A DNA stretch of 64,000 nt, from NCBI GenBank assembly GCA_942492635.1, contig CALOFP010000001.1:620001-684000 (forward strand). The letters run 5' to 3'. Source of the stretch: CALOFP01 sp942492635 (GTDB taxonomy: Bacteria; UBP6; UBA1177; CALOFP01). A program made the position numbers and the translations under genes. The notes under the pieces are model-generated. The model saw only the letters and a list, made by a program, of their open reading frames with translations, was not told the DNA's origin and did not search any database. Within the stretch, counting starts at the first letter, position 1; each line of letters opens with the position of its first letter. This document shows positions 54,378 to 63,385 of the stretch, piece after piece.

Positions 54378-55085
54378 ATGTTAAAATATTTTTTCCTTAT
54401 TTTCGTCCTTCTTGGCTGTTCACACCAAAAAATAAATTACCCCTCAAAAGAGCTGCTCGTAAAAGAAATTGTAAAAGCAATCAATTCCGACAATCCTGGA
54501 TTGCATATGAAAACAATTCACCCGAAAGAGAGAGCCTTGATGACCTCTGAGAATCGGGATTACTTCGAGGCTGTTATTGTAAAAAACAAAAGAAAAAACA
54601 TTCCGCCCGACGCAGAAATTTCCTATACCCTGGACAAATCAAAAGTCACGCCACCTTTTCCGGAAAAAATCGATTACCCAGTAAAGCCCAATGCTTTTGT
54701 AAAAATAGAATTCAAAACTGGGGAATATTCATCTTCAACAATCATCCGTTGGCTGGTTAGGGATAAACTCGGATGGCATCAAATTATCGGTATTCCGAAA
54801 CCGGAAACTCTGGTTCTTTTCAGAAAACAGCAGATTAAAAAAAGAGAGCTGAATAAAAAAATTAGCAATCATATTAAAACAATGGACAAAAATCTTTATA
54901 ATGAAATAAAAGATATTCTCGAAAAAGAAAAAAGCATCATAAAAGCCTACAAGCATCACATGAAAAAAACAAAAAGCGACCGAACATTTTCCGTGATGGT
55001 TGTAAAAAAGATAAAAGAAAGAGAAGAGCTCAACCGCGAAAAACAGGAAAAAACACAGAATGGAAAAGGAAAAACAGGAAAATGA
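54378..55085 (+). CDS. Hypothetical lipoprotein
   Basis: 235 residues; GAGG lies 10 nt before the ATG. Signal peptide MLKYFFLIFVLLGC with a lipobox Cys13 followed by SHQK. The central part (EAVIVKNKRKNIPPDAEISY, AFVKIEFKTGEYSSSTIIRW) looks like a small alpha/beta domain; the C-terminal third is a highly charged helix rich in Lys and Glu and ends with a repeated K-x-x-KTGK. No family is recognised. Confidence 0.7.
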   Translation: MLKYFFLIFVLLGCSHQKINYPSKELLVKEIVKAINSDNPGLHMKTIHPKERALMTSENRDYFEAVIVKNKRKNIPPDAEISYTLDKSKVTPPFPEKIDYPVKPNAFVKIEFKTGEYSSSTIIRWLVRDKLGWHQIIGIPKPETLVLFRKQQIKKRELNKKISNHIKTMDKNLYNEIKDILEKEKSIIKAYKHHMKKTKSDRTFSVMVVKKIKEREELNREKQEKTQNGKGKTGK

Positions 55086-55246
55086 ATTCTTTTTTCAACA
55101 ACGAAAAAAGAGAGATGGGATCAATTATCAATGTCCTCACAATTGATTGTAAGAGAACAAGGTTGAACATCTTCTTTTTTGCATTTTGTTCGTGTCCGTT
55201 CGCCTCTGTTCGCGGCTGATCTTGAATTTTATGAACAATTTCATCG
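55086..55246. repeat. Short gap with one TTCGCG..GGCTGA module
   Basis: TTCGTGTCCGTTCGCCTC then TTCGCGGCTGA at 55188-55219, just before the next gene. Confidence 0.65.
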
Positions 55247-55774
55247 GTGGGTTCAGTGAGAAAAATTCGATATGAAACTTTACCGCCTGTCGGCGATGGA
55301 AACACTGCAATAGAGAGTGATGTTCTCCATTTTTTCGAAGTTTTATTTCCATACGATTTTCAGGACGGCTACATTCCTCCCCTTCGAGTGATAAACGGCA
55401 TCCTCTCTAAGGGAGTTTTAGATCGAGGTATGGGGGGAGGTTGTCTCTGGAATCCTTTTGCAATTACAGAAAGTGATTACGAGGAGGTGATTTCGGAACT
55501 GAAAAATTCTCCGGACCGAATTCATGAACAGCTCGATGTTCCTGAATGGATTGAAACCTACGACGAATGGTTTGTGCTGAAGCAGGAACGTCTCTACGGA
55601 ATCCCTCTCCTCGAAAATATGGAACTCCATCTGGATGAACAGAAATGGAAAAAACTCCAGGAAATTTCAAAAGATTCCGGAGATGAACAGTCATTTTTGA
55701 AATACTGTGAAAAACTCAACGAAGTCAGCGAAAAAATTGCAGAGTTATTCAACCGACACATATCAGGAGAATAG
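55247..55774 (+). CDS. Hypothetical cytoplasmic protein, first of a three-gene cluster
   Basis: 175 residues if started at GTG 55247; a second GTG at 55256 is as plausible, and neither has a strong RBS. Contains VLFPYDFQDGYIPPLRVING, GGGCLWNPFAITESDYEEVI and PEWIETYDEWFVLKQERL; acidic, no signal peptide. The following gene starts 4 nt after its stop with the RBS overlapping its end, so the two are co-translated. Family unknown. Confidence 0.65.
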   Translation: MGSVRKIRYETLPPVGDGNTAIESDVLHFFEVLFPYDFQDGYIPPLRVINGILSKGVLDRGMGGGCLWNPFAITESDYEEVISELKNSPDRIHEQLDVPEWIETYDEWFVLKQERLYGIPLLENMELHLDEQKWKKLQEISKDSGDEQSFLKYCEKLNEVSEKIAELFNRHISGE

Positions 55775-55778
55775 CGTA

Positions 55779-56402
55779 ATGGCTAAGAAAACTTCTCTGG
55801 AACAGTGGGACGAAAATATTAAGCTAACCGAAAAGCTCTACGAAGAGGAACAGGAGAGATTGAAGGATCCCGCATACAGAAAGGCTACTGAACTGGTGGA
55901 GGCTGCCTGGGATTTTGTATTCTCAAGAAAAAATTTCAATCCTGAAAAGGCTGTCGAACTGATAAAAGAGGCAGCTTCACTCCACAGCCCCTATGAAAGT
56001 AAAATCGAGGCGATAAAAAAGGAAATTGAGAGAAAAAAAAGAAAGGGCCCGGTCAACATTAAGAGAACAGTCAACAGATTTTTCACACCCAAAGCTCTCG
56101 AGTGGGGGTTTGAAATTTTTACTTGGGATGGAAAGGGCGGTTTGTCCCAGTGGAGCAGGGATGACTATTTTCTGCGAAAAGAGAACGATATCCAAATAAC
56201 TATCCGAATGGGTGCAGATAAATTTGGAAACAAATTTGGGGTGCTCTGCACAAAAAAGGTCGGGGACGGGGATTACGAACATTTTGAGTTCAAACTGAAA
56301 GATGAGGATATGGAGTACCTGAACCAGCGGGAACTCAACGAAGTTTTAAAAAAGGTAACAGCCGGAATTGAGGAAAATTTGAACTCATGGTTTTTGAGGT
56401 AG
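55779..56402 (+). CDS. Hypothetical cytoplasmic protein, second of a three-gene cluster
   Basis: 207 residues from the ATG at 55779 (RBS CAGGAGAA), in preference to an in-frame start at 55707 inside the preceding gene. The N-terminal half is helical with tetratrico-like spacing (ATELVEAAWDFVFSRKNFNP, EKAVELIKEAASLHSPYESK). The C-terminal half is alpha/beta (WGFEIFTWDGKGGLSQWSRD, DIQITIRMGADKFGNKFGVL). No known domain is recognised. Confidence 0.7.
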   Translation: MAKKTSLEQWDENIKLTEKLYEEEQERLKDPAYRKATELVEAAWDFVFSRKNFNPEKAVELIKEAASLHSPYESKIEAIKKEIERKKRKGPVNIKRTVNRFFTPKALEWGFEIFTWDGKGGLSQWSRDDYFLRKENDIQITIRMGADKFGNKFGVLCTKKVGDGDYEHFEFKLKDEDMEYLNQRELNEVLKKVTAGIEENLNSWFLR

Positions 56403-56409
56403 AAAGATA

Positions 56410-56871
56410 ATGCTGTTCAAGCTCAGTGAAAAAGAAATGAAAAGAGAGAAAAGACCGTTCTATTTTATCTCTGCATTTCTCGTTTTTATCGGAATTGCAG
56501 GTATTACCGGGATTTTTTCATCGGAGAACATGAACCGAACTATTTTTTTCACCATTCCTGCAGCAATTATTTTCTTATCGGCTCTCTATTTAATAAAGCG
56601 GGATTATCAGAAAGTAATTACTGTAATGAAAGAACACAAACTAGAAATAAAAGACGAACGGCTGATTCTCCATAGTTCCGATATGAAAAATGAAATCAGC
56701 TTTGTCAATGTAAAATCCGTTCGTATTCATACAAAAAAATCAAAGGTCGACACTATTCTCATCGTCCTCAAATCCGGTTTCAAATTCAAATTAAGGGGCT
56801 ATGAAAAGATGGACATTCTTGCGGAACTGATAGAGAAACAAGTTCCCTCCTCAATCATTGTAAAAAAATAA
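56410..56871 (+). CDS. Two-helix membrane protein with a PH-like C-terminal domain
   Basis: 153 residues, RBS GAGGTAGAAAG. Two adjacent membrane helices (FYFISAFLVFIGIAGITGIF and TIFFTIPAAIIFLSALYLI) followed by a cytoplasmic beta-rich part (EIKDERLILHSSDMKNEISF, VKSVRIHTKKSKVDTILIVL) typical of bacterial PH-like or YcxB-like proteins. It follows the previous gene by 7 bp. Role unknown. Confidence 0.7.
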   Translation: MLFKLSEKEMKREKRPFYFISAFLVFIGIAGITGIFSSENMNRTIFFTIPAAIIFLSALYLIKRDYQKVITVMKEHKLEIKDERLILHSSDMKNEISFVNVKSVRIHTKKSKVDTILIVLKSGFKFKLRGYEKMDILAELIEKQVPSSIIVKK

Positions 56872-56910
56872 GTGCTTCTGTTTACTGGATCACTTGTCAT
56901 GAAATCATCA

Positions 56911-56940
56911 GGAGCAGCCGCGGAGTAACCACGGCTGCCT
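56911..56940 (-). terminator. Hairpin between convergent genes
   Basis: GCAGCCGCGG (56914-56923) and CCACGGCTGC (56929-56938) form a 10-bp stem that is fully paired, with one G:U, only in the minus-strand transcript. It lies 13 nt after the protease stop. The U-run is weak. Confidence 0.5.
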
Positions 56941-56952
56941 GAATAATGAATG

Positions 56953-59900
56953 TCAGTATCTGTAGTAGATTTCGTTGTAGAAAACTTCCCAGAAAGACCC
57001 GAACCTGTTGATCTGGCTGAGGGTTGTCTCCATGTAGTTGAGTTTTCTCGAGGATGCGCTACCCTCTGTGTTATCGGAAGTTGCAATGACCTTATTCTTC
57101 ACATTCCCGGCGTCGGAAACAAGCCTGTACGCGGGGTTGAATCTGGCGTATTTCTTGAAGAGATAGTTCCTGTAGTCATCCCGGGTTTTCACGCCTTTTA
57201 TTGTTACGCCCTCTTCGGTCCCGAGACAGAGCTCTTCAACCGTTTCGGCATCCTTTCCCTTCCGGCACGCTTTCCATTTATCCAGGGCTACCACATCCTC
57301 AACCTCCATAGTTGCTCGACCTATCTTGGCTCTGTAAACCCTCAGATTTCCTTCAAATTCAGCCTCCTCAACATCAGGTTCACCGTATCTTTCACGCTCC
57401 GCGTAGGGAATTTCCAGAGACATGAACTGCTGGTAAACAATCATGTCTGCAGACATGTTGGCAAAGTTGTTCATTCCGTGAAAGAGAGGCCACATCTTGT
57501 CGAAGTAGATCCATCCGGCGTGAACAGGTTCATATACGGCTCCGCTGCCATCGTTTTCCATGGCAAGGGCACAGAGGTTGTTCTTGAAATCGGATCCCAT
57601 CCTGAGCGCCCTCGTACTCCTTGACGGAGTATCCTCGTCGTAAAACGGAATGGAGGAGTTGAATCGGAAGAGTGTGTTTACGGGCAGGCTGTTCTTTACA
57701 TTCACAAGTTCTCTCTTCTCTCCCACTTTCTTTATGCAGTAGGGCGAGAATGTGAGCATGGAATCCTCGTTCGCCATATCGGAAAGCACTGCAAACACAG
57801 CGTTCTTTACTCCCTCCGAGAGTCCGTGAAGAGATATGGCGACGCTGTCGCGGCTGTACTCCCTGCTGGGCCATCCTGTGTTTGAAAGAGCGTAGATCGC
57901 TGCAATCTTATCGTCGGTAAAACCTCTTATCATCAGCTTTTCTTTGTAGATTGTCTGGTCGTCCTGGATGTCATAGTGATCCTTGTGGTAGCGGGCTCCG
58001 TCATGGGGCATCAATTTGTAGTACTCCACGCTCGATACCGCTTCGTTAAAGTCTTCATGATCGTACCACTGTTTTGAATCGATCCAGTACCGCTCCTGTC
58101 CCGATGCCATATCGACCTTGCCGGCCATTACAGGATCGTCAATGAAACGGGCGCCCTCCTTAACCGGCTCGTATGCGGATACCTGCGGCCGATAGATCAC
58201 ATCGAATATCAGTCCGTTGACACCTTCCATCGCCGCAACTAGGTAGTCGGCTGGACCCAGCGGATTGAGAGTTTCGACCTCCCCTTTTTCATTGATCCAG
58301 TATTCGATACCTTTTGCAGCCATCTTGTAATCGGAACAATCCTTGTTGGCCATCCTGATCGTCTCGACTGCTCTGCCTTCATCGTCGAGGATAACTTTGT
58401 CCATGGGAAGCTCCCTGAATTCGGAAAGACAGTGTCCGCCGATCAGTGGAACCTTTTCAACCCAGTCCAGAAGGTGGTACTGAAGATCGAGTCCGAAGTG
58501 AATCCAGCTGTAGTATGCACCCGTCTTCGCTCTCATATACCATCCGGTTGGCTGGCGAACAGGACCGAACTGGGTTCTACCTCGTCTGAAATAGCCTCTT
58601 GCATAACGCGCATCGCTCGATGTAATCATATGACGAACAATTTCCCTGGCGTTGTATCCCTGGTCGTGAGGATTGTTGAACGGTTTATCCAGTTTCTTCT
58701 CATCGGAGTAGAAGAGATAACCCCGTGTCCTGCCGTCAACGAGAAGGGGTGCATCGGGTTTTCTCGTATACTTTTCCGTTGTTTTATCTGCAATAGGGTG
58801 TCCGCCTATGGTTTTGACACTGTCAACAAGTCTCTTTCTACCTGTTTCCGGATCGACAATGAGTTCCTTCGGTTTCACGTAGATCAGTTTACCGTCATCA
58901 CCGATATATTTGCTGTTGATCAATGAGGGTTTGGGATATCGGGGATCCCTGATTCCGTTCTCTTCGGCATTCAGCACAAACCCCTTCTCGTCCGTTTCGT
59001 ATGTCTCCACACTTCTTCCGTACCACGCCTTGATTGCCGAGTTGTCGAATTTTCCAAGACCGTGTGCCCCTATGTACTGATCGGATGTGTAGTCCATTAT
59101 CGAAGTCCAGGCAAAGGTGTTCATATCGCTGAACAACTGAATCTCCTCTCCTCCTGAATTGACCTTTAAACCACGCTTGAGATCGTAAACTTTCCTTCCC
59201 ACTCTCGCGAGCGCCTCCTCCTTTCTGTCGCCTGAAAGTCCGGCTGTCTCATTCTCGATCAACTTCTTTATATTTGCCTGATATGCAGGATAGTTTTCCG
59301 GTGCATAGAACTCGTCTTTGAAGTTTTCCACATCGACCGATGATGAGAAGTTATGCCTCATTCCGAAAACGTGACCGAATTCGTGGGCTTCCGTTGCCTT
59401 GAACCATATGGCGAGGTACTCTCTCCGTATCTCATCGATGAACTCGTCCCTTTGGTTGAGAAGATCCTTCTCTCCATACTTTTTCACGAACTTGTCATAC
59501 TTTTGCCTGAGATACTTTAGTGTTACGGAATCCACGTAGTCGTCTGCAAAATCGTATCTGGCGTTCATATCCTCTTCAGCCTTATTCATGGCGTCGATGA
59601 AGTCGGTTGTGGGGATATTGTAGTACTGAAGGAAAAAAATCTCCTCTTCGCTGTTGAATGGGAACTGGGTATCTTCAGGATTGAGACGGGGCATGATGTC
59701 GCGTTTTGCAAACTGGGGGATCATCCTGAATTTGTACTCATCGCTCTGCATCAGTTTTCTCATGTCCAGACGCTGTTCGGGAAGTCGATACTTTTCCTGA
59801 ACCTCTCGAAATTTCTCAAGAAGAGATTCACCACCAAGTTCCTCTTTTTCTGTTCTTGAAGGAGCTGCAACGTTTCTCGGTTTGTATTCATCGGGGTTGT

Positions 59901-61893
59901 TGTCGAAGACGATTTCAGGTCCCTTACCGTCGTAGCTGGGCTTGAGGAACTTCTTCCAGTCCAGTGCGAAGGGATTTTCAGGATCATCGGAGAAGAGTGC
60001 CATGCGGGCGTAATCGATGGTGAGTTCTAGGAACTGGAACATGTTTCCGCCCTCGTAGTTGGCGGCGCCGGCGATAACCTGCCCGGTCTCGGGATTCACC
60101 GTGTTGGGTCCGTATCCGAGAAGACCGAGACCCTTGGGATTTTTCACGTAATTGAAAAGCTGTGCGTCGGCGGTTCCGTTCATATACTTGTGGCGCAATC
60201 TCAGGCTGCCGGCGTCCGCGCTCATGCATCGTCTGTCCTCGTCGAGAAGACAGGCTGCCATGGCCTTCAAATAGCCCTCTTCGCACTCTCCTTCACTCGA
60301 TTTCCAGTCGTAGTAGTAGACCATTTTTCCCTCGTCGGGCAGCTCGCCGTTCTCCTCAACCTCGCCCGCTTTGACACAGATCTCCACACCGTTTTCCCTA
60401 TCTTCACCTTTCTCACTCAGCCCGGCAAGATGCTTTCCGTCTCTAGTCGGGAGGTAGGCCTCAACAGGATTTTTTACGAACACGACTATATCGTTGATGA
60501 ATTCGTCCTTTTCAATCAGATCGCCATGCCAGTTCTGTATCCTGGCCTTTCTGTCGTCAAAGAAACATTTAGATCTCCAGTCGGCAGGAAGTTTTTCGTT
60601 TTCACCGAGATACCACCAGCGCTCGTTTCTGACGGTTGTACCGTTCGAGGTTTTTTTGAAAAAGTCGTTTTTGTAGTTCTTTACGTACCACTTGTCGAAA
60701 TCACCCGCCCTTGAACCGGGGTGCATTGCTGCGTACCTTGCTCCGAGCATGGCGTAGTTGTAATCCTTGGCGATGGAACAGGCTATGGGAACGAACTGCT
60801 CCGGTGTTTCGGGTGAGTAGGTGAGAACCGTTTTCTGCTGGAAATCTATCTCTTTTTCATTTCCCTCGAAATTCCAACTGATCTTTTCACCATCCTTCTT
60901 TCCCCAGGCTATGTTGTAGAGTGTGGCCAGTTTGTGATCCGTTCTCTCCTTCTGGCCTTCGAGCGCCCTGCCGTTGAATTCCACGTCGAAGACTCCGAAC
61001 CGTCTGAAGAGCTCGTCGGGAACTTCAAGGGGACGGTATCCGTTATCCTTCTTCCCAGTACGGAAAACCCAATCTTTTTTCTCCCTGTCGTACTCCCTTT
61101 TTCCGTAGACATCCCTGTTCCACTTCTTGAAAACGTGGCGGTAGATTATGGGCTGAGGAACAGAAAGATCGATTATTTCGGCCCAAGATCCTGCGTTCCA
61201 GTAGTCCACCTGGACATACTCGCGGTTGTAGAACTGAAACCACTCGACCTGCTTCATCTGATCATCTTGCGCAACTTCGGCATAATCCTTCGGTTCGAGG
61301 TAGCTGCCGTCGTGTGCGTAAAACTCCATGTTCCAGTAACCTCCCGGAAGAGCCCTGGAGATGTAGGATCCGAAAGCGTAGTTGAACCACTGTCCCGTCA
61401 GCTCCATATCCTGGATGTAGTCCCTGTCCATATCGACAAGGAAGTACCTTCGCTCGTTCCACGGCCTGTCTGTATTTGTGGTAAGAACGGGCATTGCCTC
61501 ACCTGTAGTCGTATTTTCCACCGGAAGAATGTCGAAATGCTGCTGAATCGGATATGCCAGCACCGGTTTCCCCTCGACTGTCTCCGATTCGGATGCGTCC
61601 ACAGGGTTGACTGCGGAGTGAATGTTGTAGGCCAGAAGCCAGTTTTTGGTGATCTTCCACCTGATGATGGCGCCCTTGTTGGTTTCACCGGTAATGGCAA
61701 GAAGATCCGTCGAGTTTATCGCGTAGGGAACAACGTCGACAGTTCGCTTGTAGAAGAATTCGCCTTCGAACATCCTCTTGTCCAGGGCCAGCTCGGGGGA
61801 TTTGTCCACCGGTTGCCTCTCCGTGGTGCATGCGGCTGCCAGAAGCATCGTAACAATCAGCAGCGCACTTTTTAACCATTGAAATTTTCTCAT
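56953..61893 (-). CDS. Large lipoprotein zinc metalloprotease with metzincin-type motif
   Basis: 1646 residues from the ATG at 61893 (RBS GGAGGG); an earlier Met at 61905 is less well placed. Signal peptide MRKFQWLKSALLIVTMLLAAAC with lipobox. The zinc site is His837-Glu838-x-x-His841-x-x-Gly844-x-x-His847 (TEAHEFGHVFGMRHNFSS), the full HExxHxxGxxH pattern, and a later TSIMDYTSDQ fits the Met-turn. The architecture resembles large bacterial zinc-dependent proteases of the DUF5117/DUF4953 type, but is longer. It is predicted to be membrane-anchored facing the periplasm or cell surface. It follows a beta-barrel candidate by 12 bp in one operon. Confidence 0.88.
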   Translation of the reverse strand: MRKFQWLKSALLIVTMLLAAACTTERQPVDKSPELALDKRMFEGEFFYKRTVDVVPYAINSTDLLAITGETNKGAIIRWKITKNWLLAYNIHSAVNPVDASESETVEGKPVLAYPIQQHFDILPVENTTTGEAMPVLTTNTDRPWNERRYFLVDMDRDYIQDMELTGQWFNYAFGSYISRALPGGYWNMEFYAHDGSYLEPKDYAEVAQDDQMKQVEWFQFYNREYVQVDYWNAGSWAEIIDLSVPQPIIYRHVFKKWNRDVYGKREYDREKKDWVFRTGKKDNGYRPLEVPDELFRRFGVFDVEFNGRALEGQKERTDHKLATLYNIAWGKKDGEKISWNFEGNEKEIDFQQKTVLTYSPETPEQFVPIACSIAKDYNYAMLGARYAAMHPGSRAGDFDKWYVKNYKNDFFKKTSNGTTVRNERWWYLGENEKLPADWRSKCFFDDRKARIQNWHGDLIEKDEFINDIVVFVKNPVEAYLPTRDGKHLAGLSEKGEDRENGVEICVKAGEVEENGELPDEGKMVYYYDWKSSEGECEEGYLKAMAACLLDEDRRCMSADAGSLRLRHKYMNGTADAQLFNYVKNPKGLGLLGYGPNTVNPETGQVIAGAANYEGGNMFQFLELTIDYARMALFSDDPENPFALDWKKFLKPSYDGKGPEIVFDNNPDEYKPRNVAAPSRTEKEELGGESLLEKFREVQEKYRLPEQRLDMRKLMQSDEYKFRMIPQFAKRDIMPRLNPEDTQFPFNSEEEIFFLQYYNIPTTDFIDAMNKAEEDMNARYDFADDYVDSVTLKYLRQKYDKFVKKYGEKDLLNQRDEFIDEIRREYLAIWFKATEAHEFGHVFGMRHNFSSSVDVENFKDEFYAPENYPAYQANIKKLIENETAGLSGDRKEEALARVGRKVYDLKRGLKVNSGGEEIQLFSDMNTFAWTSIMDYTSDQYIGAHGLGKFDNSAIKAWYGRSVETYETDEKGFVLNAEENGIRDPRYPKPSLINSKYIGDDGKLIYVKPKELIVDPETGRKRLVDSVKTIGGHPIADKTTEKYTRKPDAPLLVDGRTRGYLFYSDEKKLDKPFNNPHDQGYNAREIVRHMITSSDARYARGYFRRGRTQFGPVRQPTGWYMRAKTGAYYSWIHFGLDLQYHLLDWVEKVPLIGGHCLSEFRELPMDKVILDDEGRAVETIRMANKDCSDYKMAAKGIEYWINEKGEVETLNPLGPADYLVAAMEGVNGLIFDVIYRPQVSAYEPVKEGARFIDDPVMAGKVDMASGQERYWIDSKQWYDHEDFNEAVSSVEYYKLMPHDGARYHKDHYDIQDDQTIYKEKLMIRGFTDDKIAAIYALSNTGWPSREYSRDSVAISLHGLSEGVKNAVFAVLSDMANEDSMLTFSPYCIKKVGEKRELVNVKNSLPVNTLFRFNSSIPFYDEDTPSRSTRALRMGSDFKNNLCALAMENDGSGAVYEPVHAGWIYFDKMWPLFHGMNNFANMSADMIVYQQFMSLEIPYAERERYGEPDVEEAEFEGNLRVYRAKIGRATMEVEDVVALDKWKACRKGKDAETVEELCLGTEEGVTIKGVKTRDDYRNYLFKKYARFNPAYRLVSDAGNVKNKVIATSDNTEGSASSRKLNYMETTLSQINRFGSFWEVFYNEIYYRY

Positions 61894-61905
61894 AAAACCC
61901 TCCAT

Positions 61906-62907
61906 TTAGAAGTTAAGAGTATATCCCGCATTTGCCGTTATTGTCGTATATCCAGCCTCTCCCGGATAGACGATATCTCCGTACCCGCCGTACTTTCGGA
62001 AAGGCCCTCCGGAACTCGCTTCGACAGAGAAGAAAAAGTCGTAAAGAGCGTAGCCGAGGCTCGCAAAGTAGTGCATATTCAGCTGGTATGAATCGTTTTT
62101 CTTCACGTTTTGCTCGCCGTAGAACTTCTCCTCGGATCGGGAGCTGCTGTTTTTTATCCGGTATGAGTGACTCACTCCGACTGAAGTGGAAAAACCTCTC
62201 CATGAAAATGAAACAACGGTGCTGTTGCCCAGGACATGTTCGTTGAATCCCCAGAAAACCGCACCGCTGTTCGGGAGGTGAATTGAGTCGTATTCCGCAA
62301 TCGTGTACTTGTATGCAGGGACCAGAGAGAGTGATATCACACTCTTCTTCGCCGGTTTGAAACTTCTTGAAAATGAAACCTTTCCCGAGAAAACAGCGTC
62401 TATTTCCGCCAGATTGTATCGGGTCGTTGCTGGAAACCCTGCAGAGAACGAGGGGGTTACTCTTATCTTCCAGGGAATTTGGAAACTTCTCGATAGAAAG
62501 AGTGATAGCGGAACCATATCCCAGTCACCGCTGTCAGCACTTTTACCCGATCCTCCTCCATCCACACTCTGGGCATCAACCTGCTCACCCCGGCCGTAGT
62601 TGTAGTACTGCATGATCCCATAGCTCAATCCGGCGGTCAATTTGATTGGAAGCTCGGCTGCCAGAGAGAGCGTGAGAAAATCCTGCAGTGAGGGATTATC
62701 CCGATCCGTGTTGTGGGAAAAGGCGTTGGCGACAGATATTCTAAATCGCATTTCTTTTACTTGCCCTTTCGAGGATTCGTACTCTGCCGTTGTGACTCTC
62801 TTTTCTGCAGTGGCTCCTTCCGCATCGGCCTCCCCGGCATTTCCAGCAAAGAGGGTAAAGGTGAAGAGCAGAAAGAAACAGCCTGTGATTGTTAACGATA
62901 GTCTCAA
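61906..62907 (-). CDS. Putative outer-membrane beta-barrel protein
   Basis: 333 residues if started at TTG 62907, which sits 6 nt after GGAGG; the ATG at 62919 would overlap that RBS. Signal peptide LRLSLTITGCFFLLFTFTLFAG (shown without the Met) then Ala/Glu-rich linker. The rest alternates short polar and aromatic strands (LSLAAELPIKLTAGLSYGIM, GKVSFSRSFKPAKKSVISLS, STVVSFSWRGFSTSVGVSHS) and ends TTITANAGYTLNF, with a terminal Phe as in many outer-membrane barrels. It may anchor or export the protease encoded next. Confidence 0.75.
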   Translation of the reverse strand: MRLSLTITGCFFLLFTFTLFAGNAGEADAEGATAEKRVTTAEYESSKGQVKEMRFRISVANAFSHNTDRDNPSLQDFLTLSLAAELPIKLTAGLSYGIMQYYNYGRGEQVDAQSVDGGGSGKSADSGDWDMVPLSLFLSRSFQIPWKIRVTPSFSAGFPATTRYNLAEIDAVFSGKVSFSRSFKPAKKSVISLSLVPAYKYTIAEYDSIHLPNSGAVFWGFNEHVLGNSTVVSFSWRGFSTSVGVSHSYRIKNSSSRSEEKFYGEQNVKKNDSYQLNMHYFASLGYALYDFFFSVEASSGGPFRKYGGYGDIVYPGEAGYTTITANAGYTLNF

Positions 62908-62919
62908 ATCAACCTCCAT

Positions 62920-63385
62920 TTTAATTTTATAAACTTATAGATATAATATATCTTTCATGCATTTGCATTCAGCATTTTGCTGTTAATATTTTTTAAGGCC
63001 CGGCTTTAAAATAGCAAATAAGAGGCCACAAAAATAAACACCTTAAAAATCAAGTCGTTATCCATCCAGAAAAATGATAGTTCAACACAAAAAACACATG
63101 GGGCTGCACCGAGACCATTACTATTTGAAATAATTAACGAAAACAACTCCAGAACACTCTAAACCTGATTGTTGGCATTGTTTTTGATTTTGTGAGAATC
63201 TCTCTTTGGATTCAAAAAAAGGATCGGAATGATTAATCATCTTAGGTGATTGATTTTTTTAAGACTTATTACTTGGTCCAAGATTTGCTTTATTTTATCT
63301 GCTATTTTATTTTTTTCAGTCAAAACTCTCACCGTGCATTTTTCCGAATAGCCAGGAAAGCACGCAAATTTTTTGGAGGTACGTT
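62920..63385. other. AT-rich divergent promoter region, no gene seen
   Basis: No repeat modules and no supported ORF. The plus-strand end (TTTTTTGGAGGTACGTT) is the RBS of the next gene. Confidence 0.6.

Noticed and set aside
56950..57624. 224-codon plus-strand ORF, and the 313-codon one at 60934-61875
   Set aside because: Both are antisense to the metalloprotease, whose signal peptide, zinc motif and RBS are clear.
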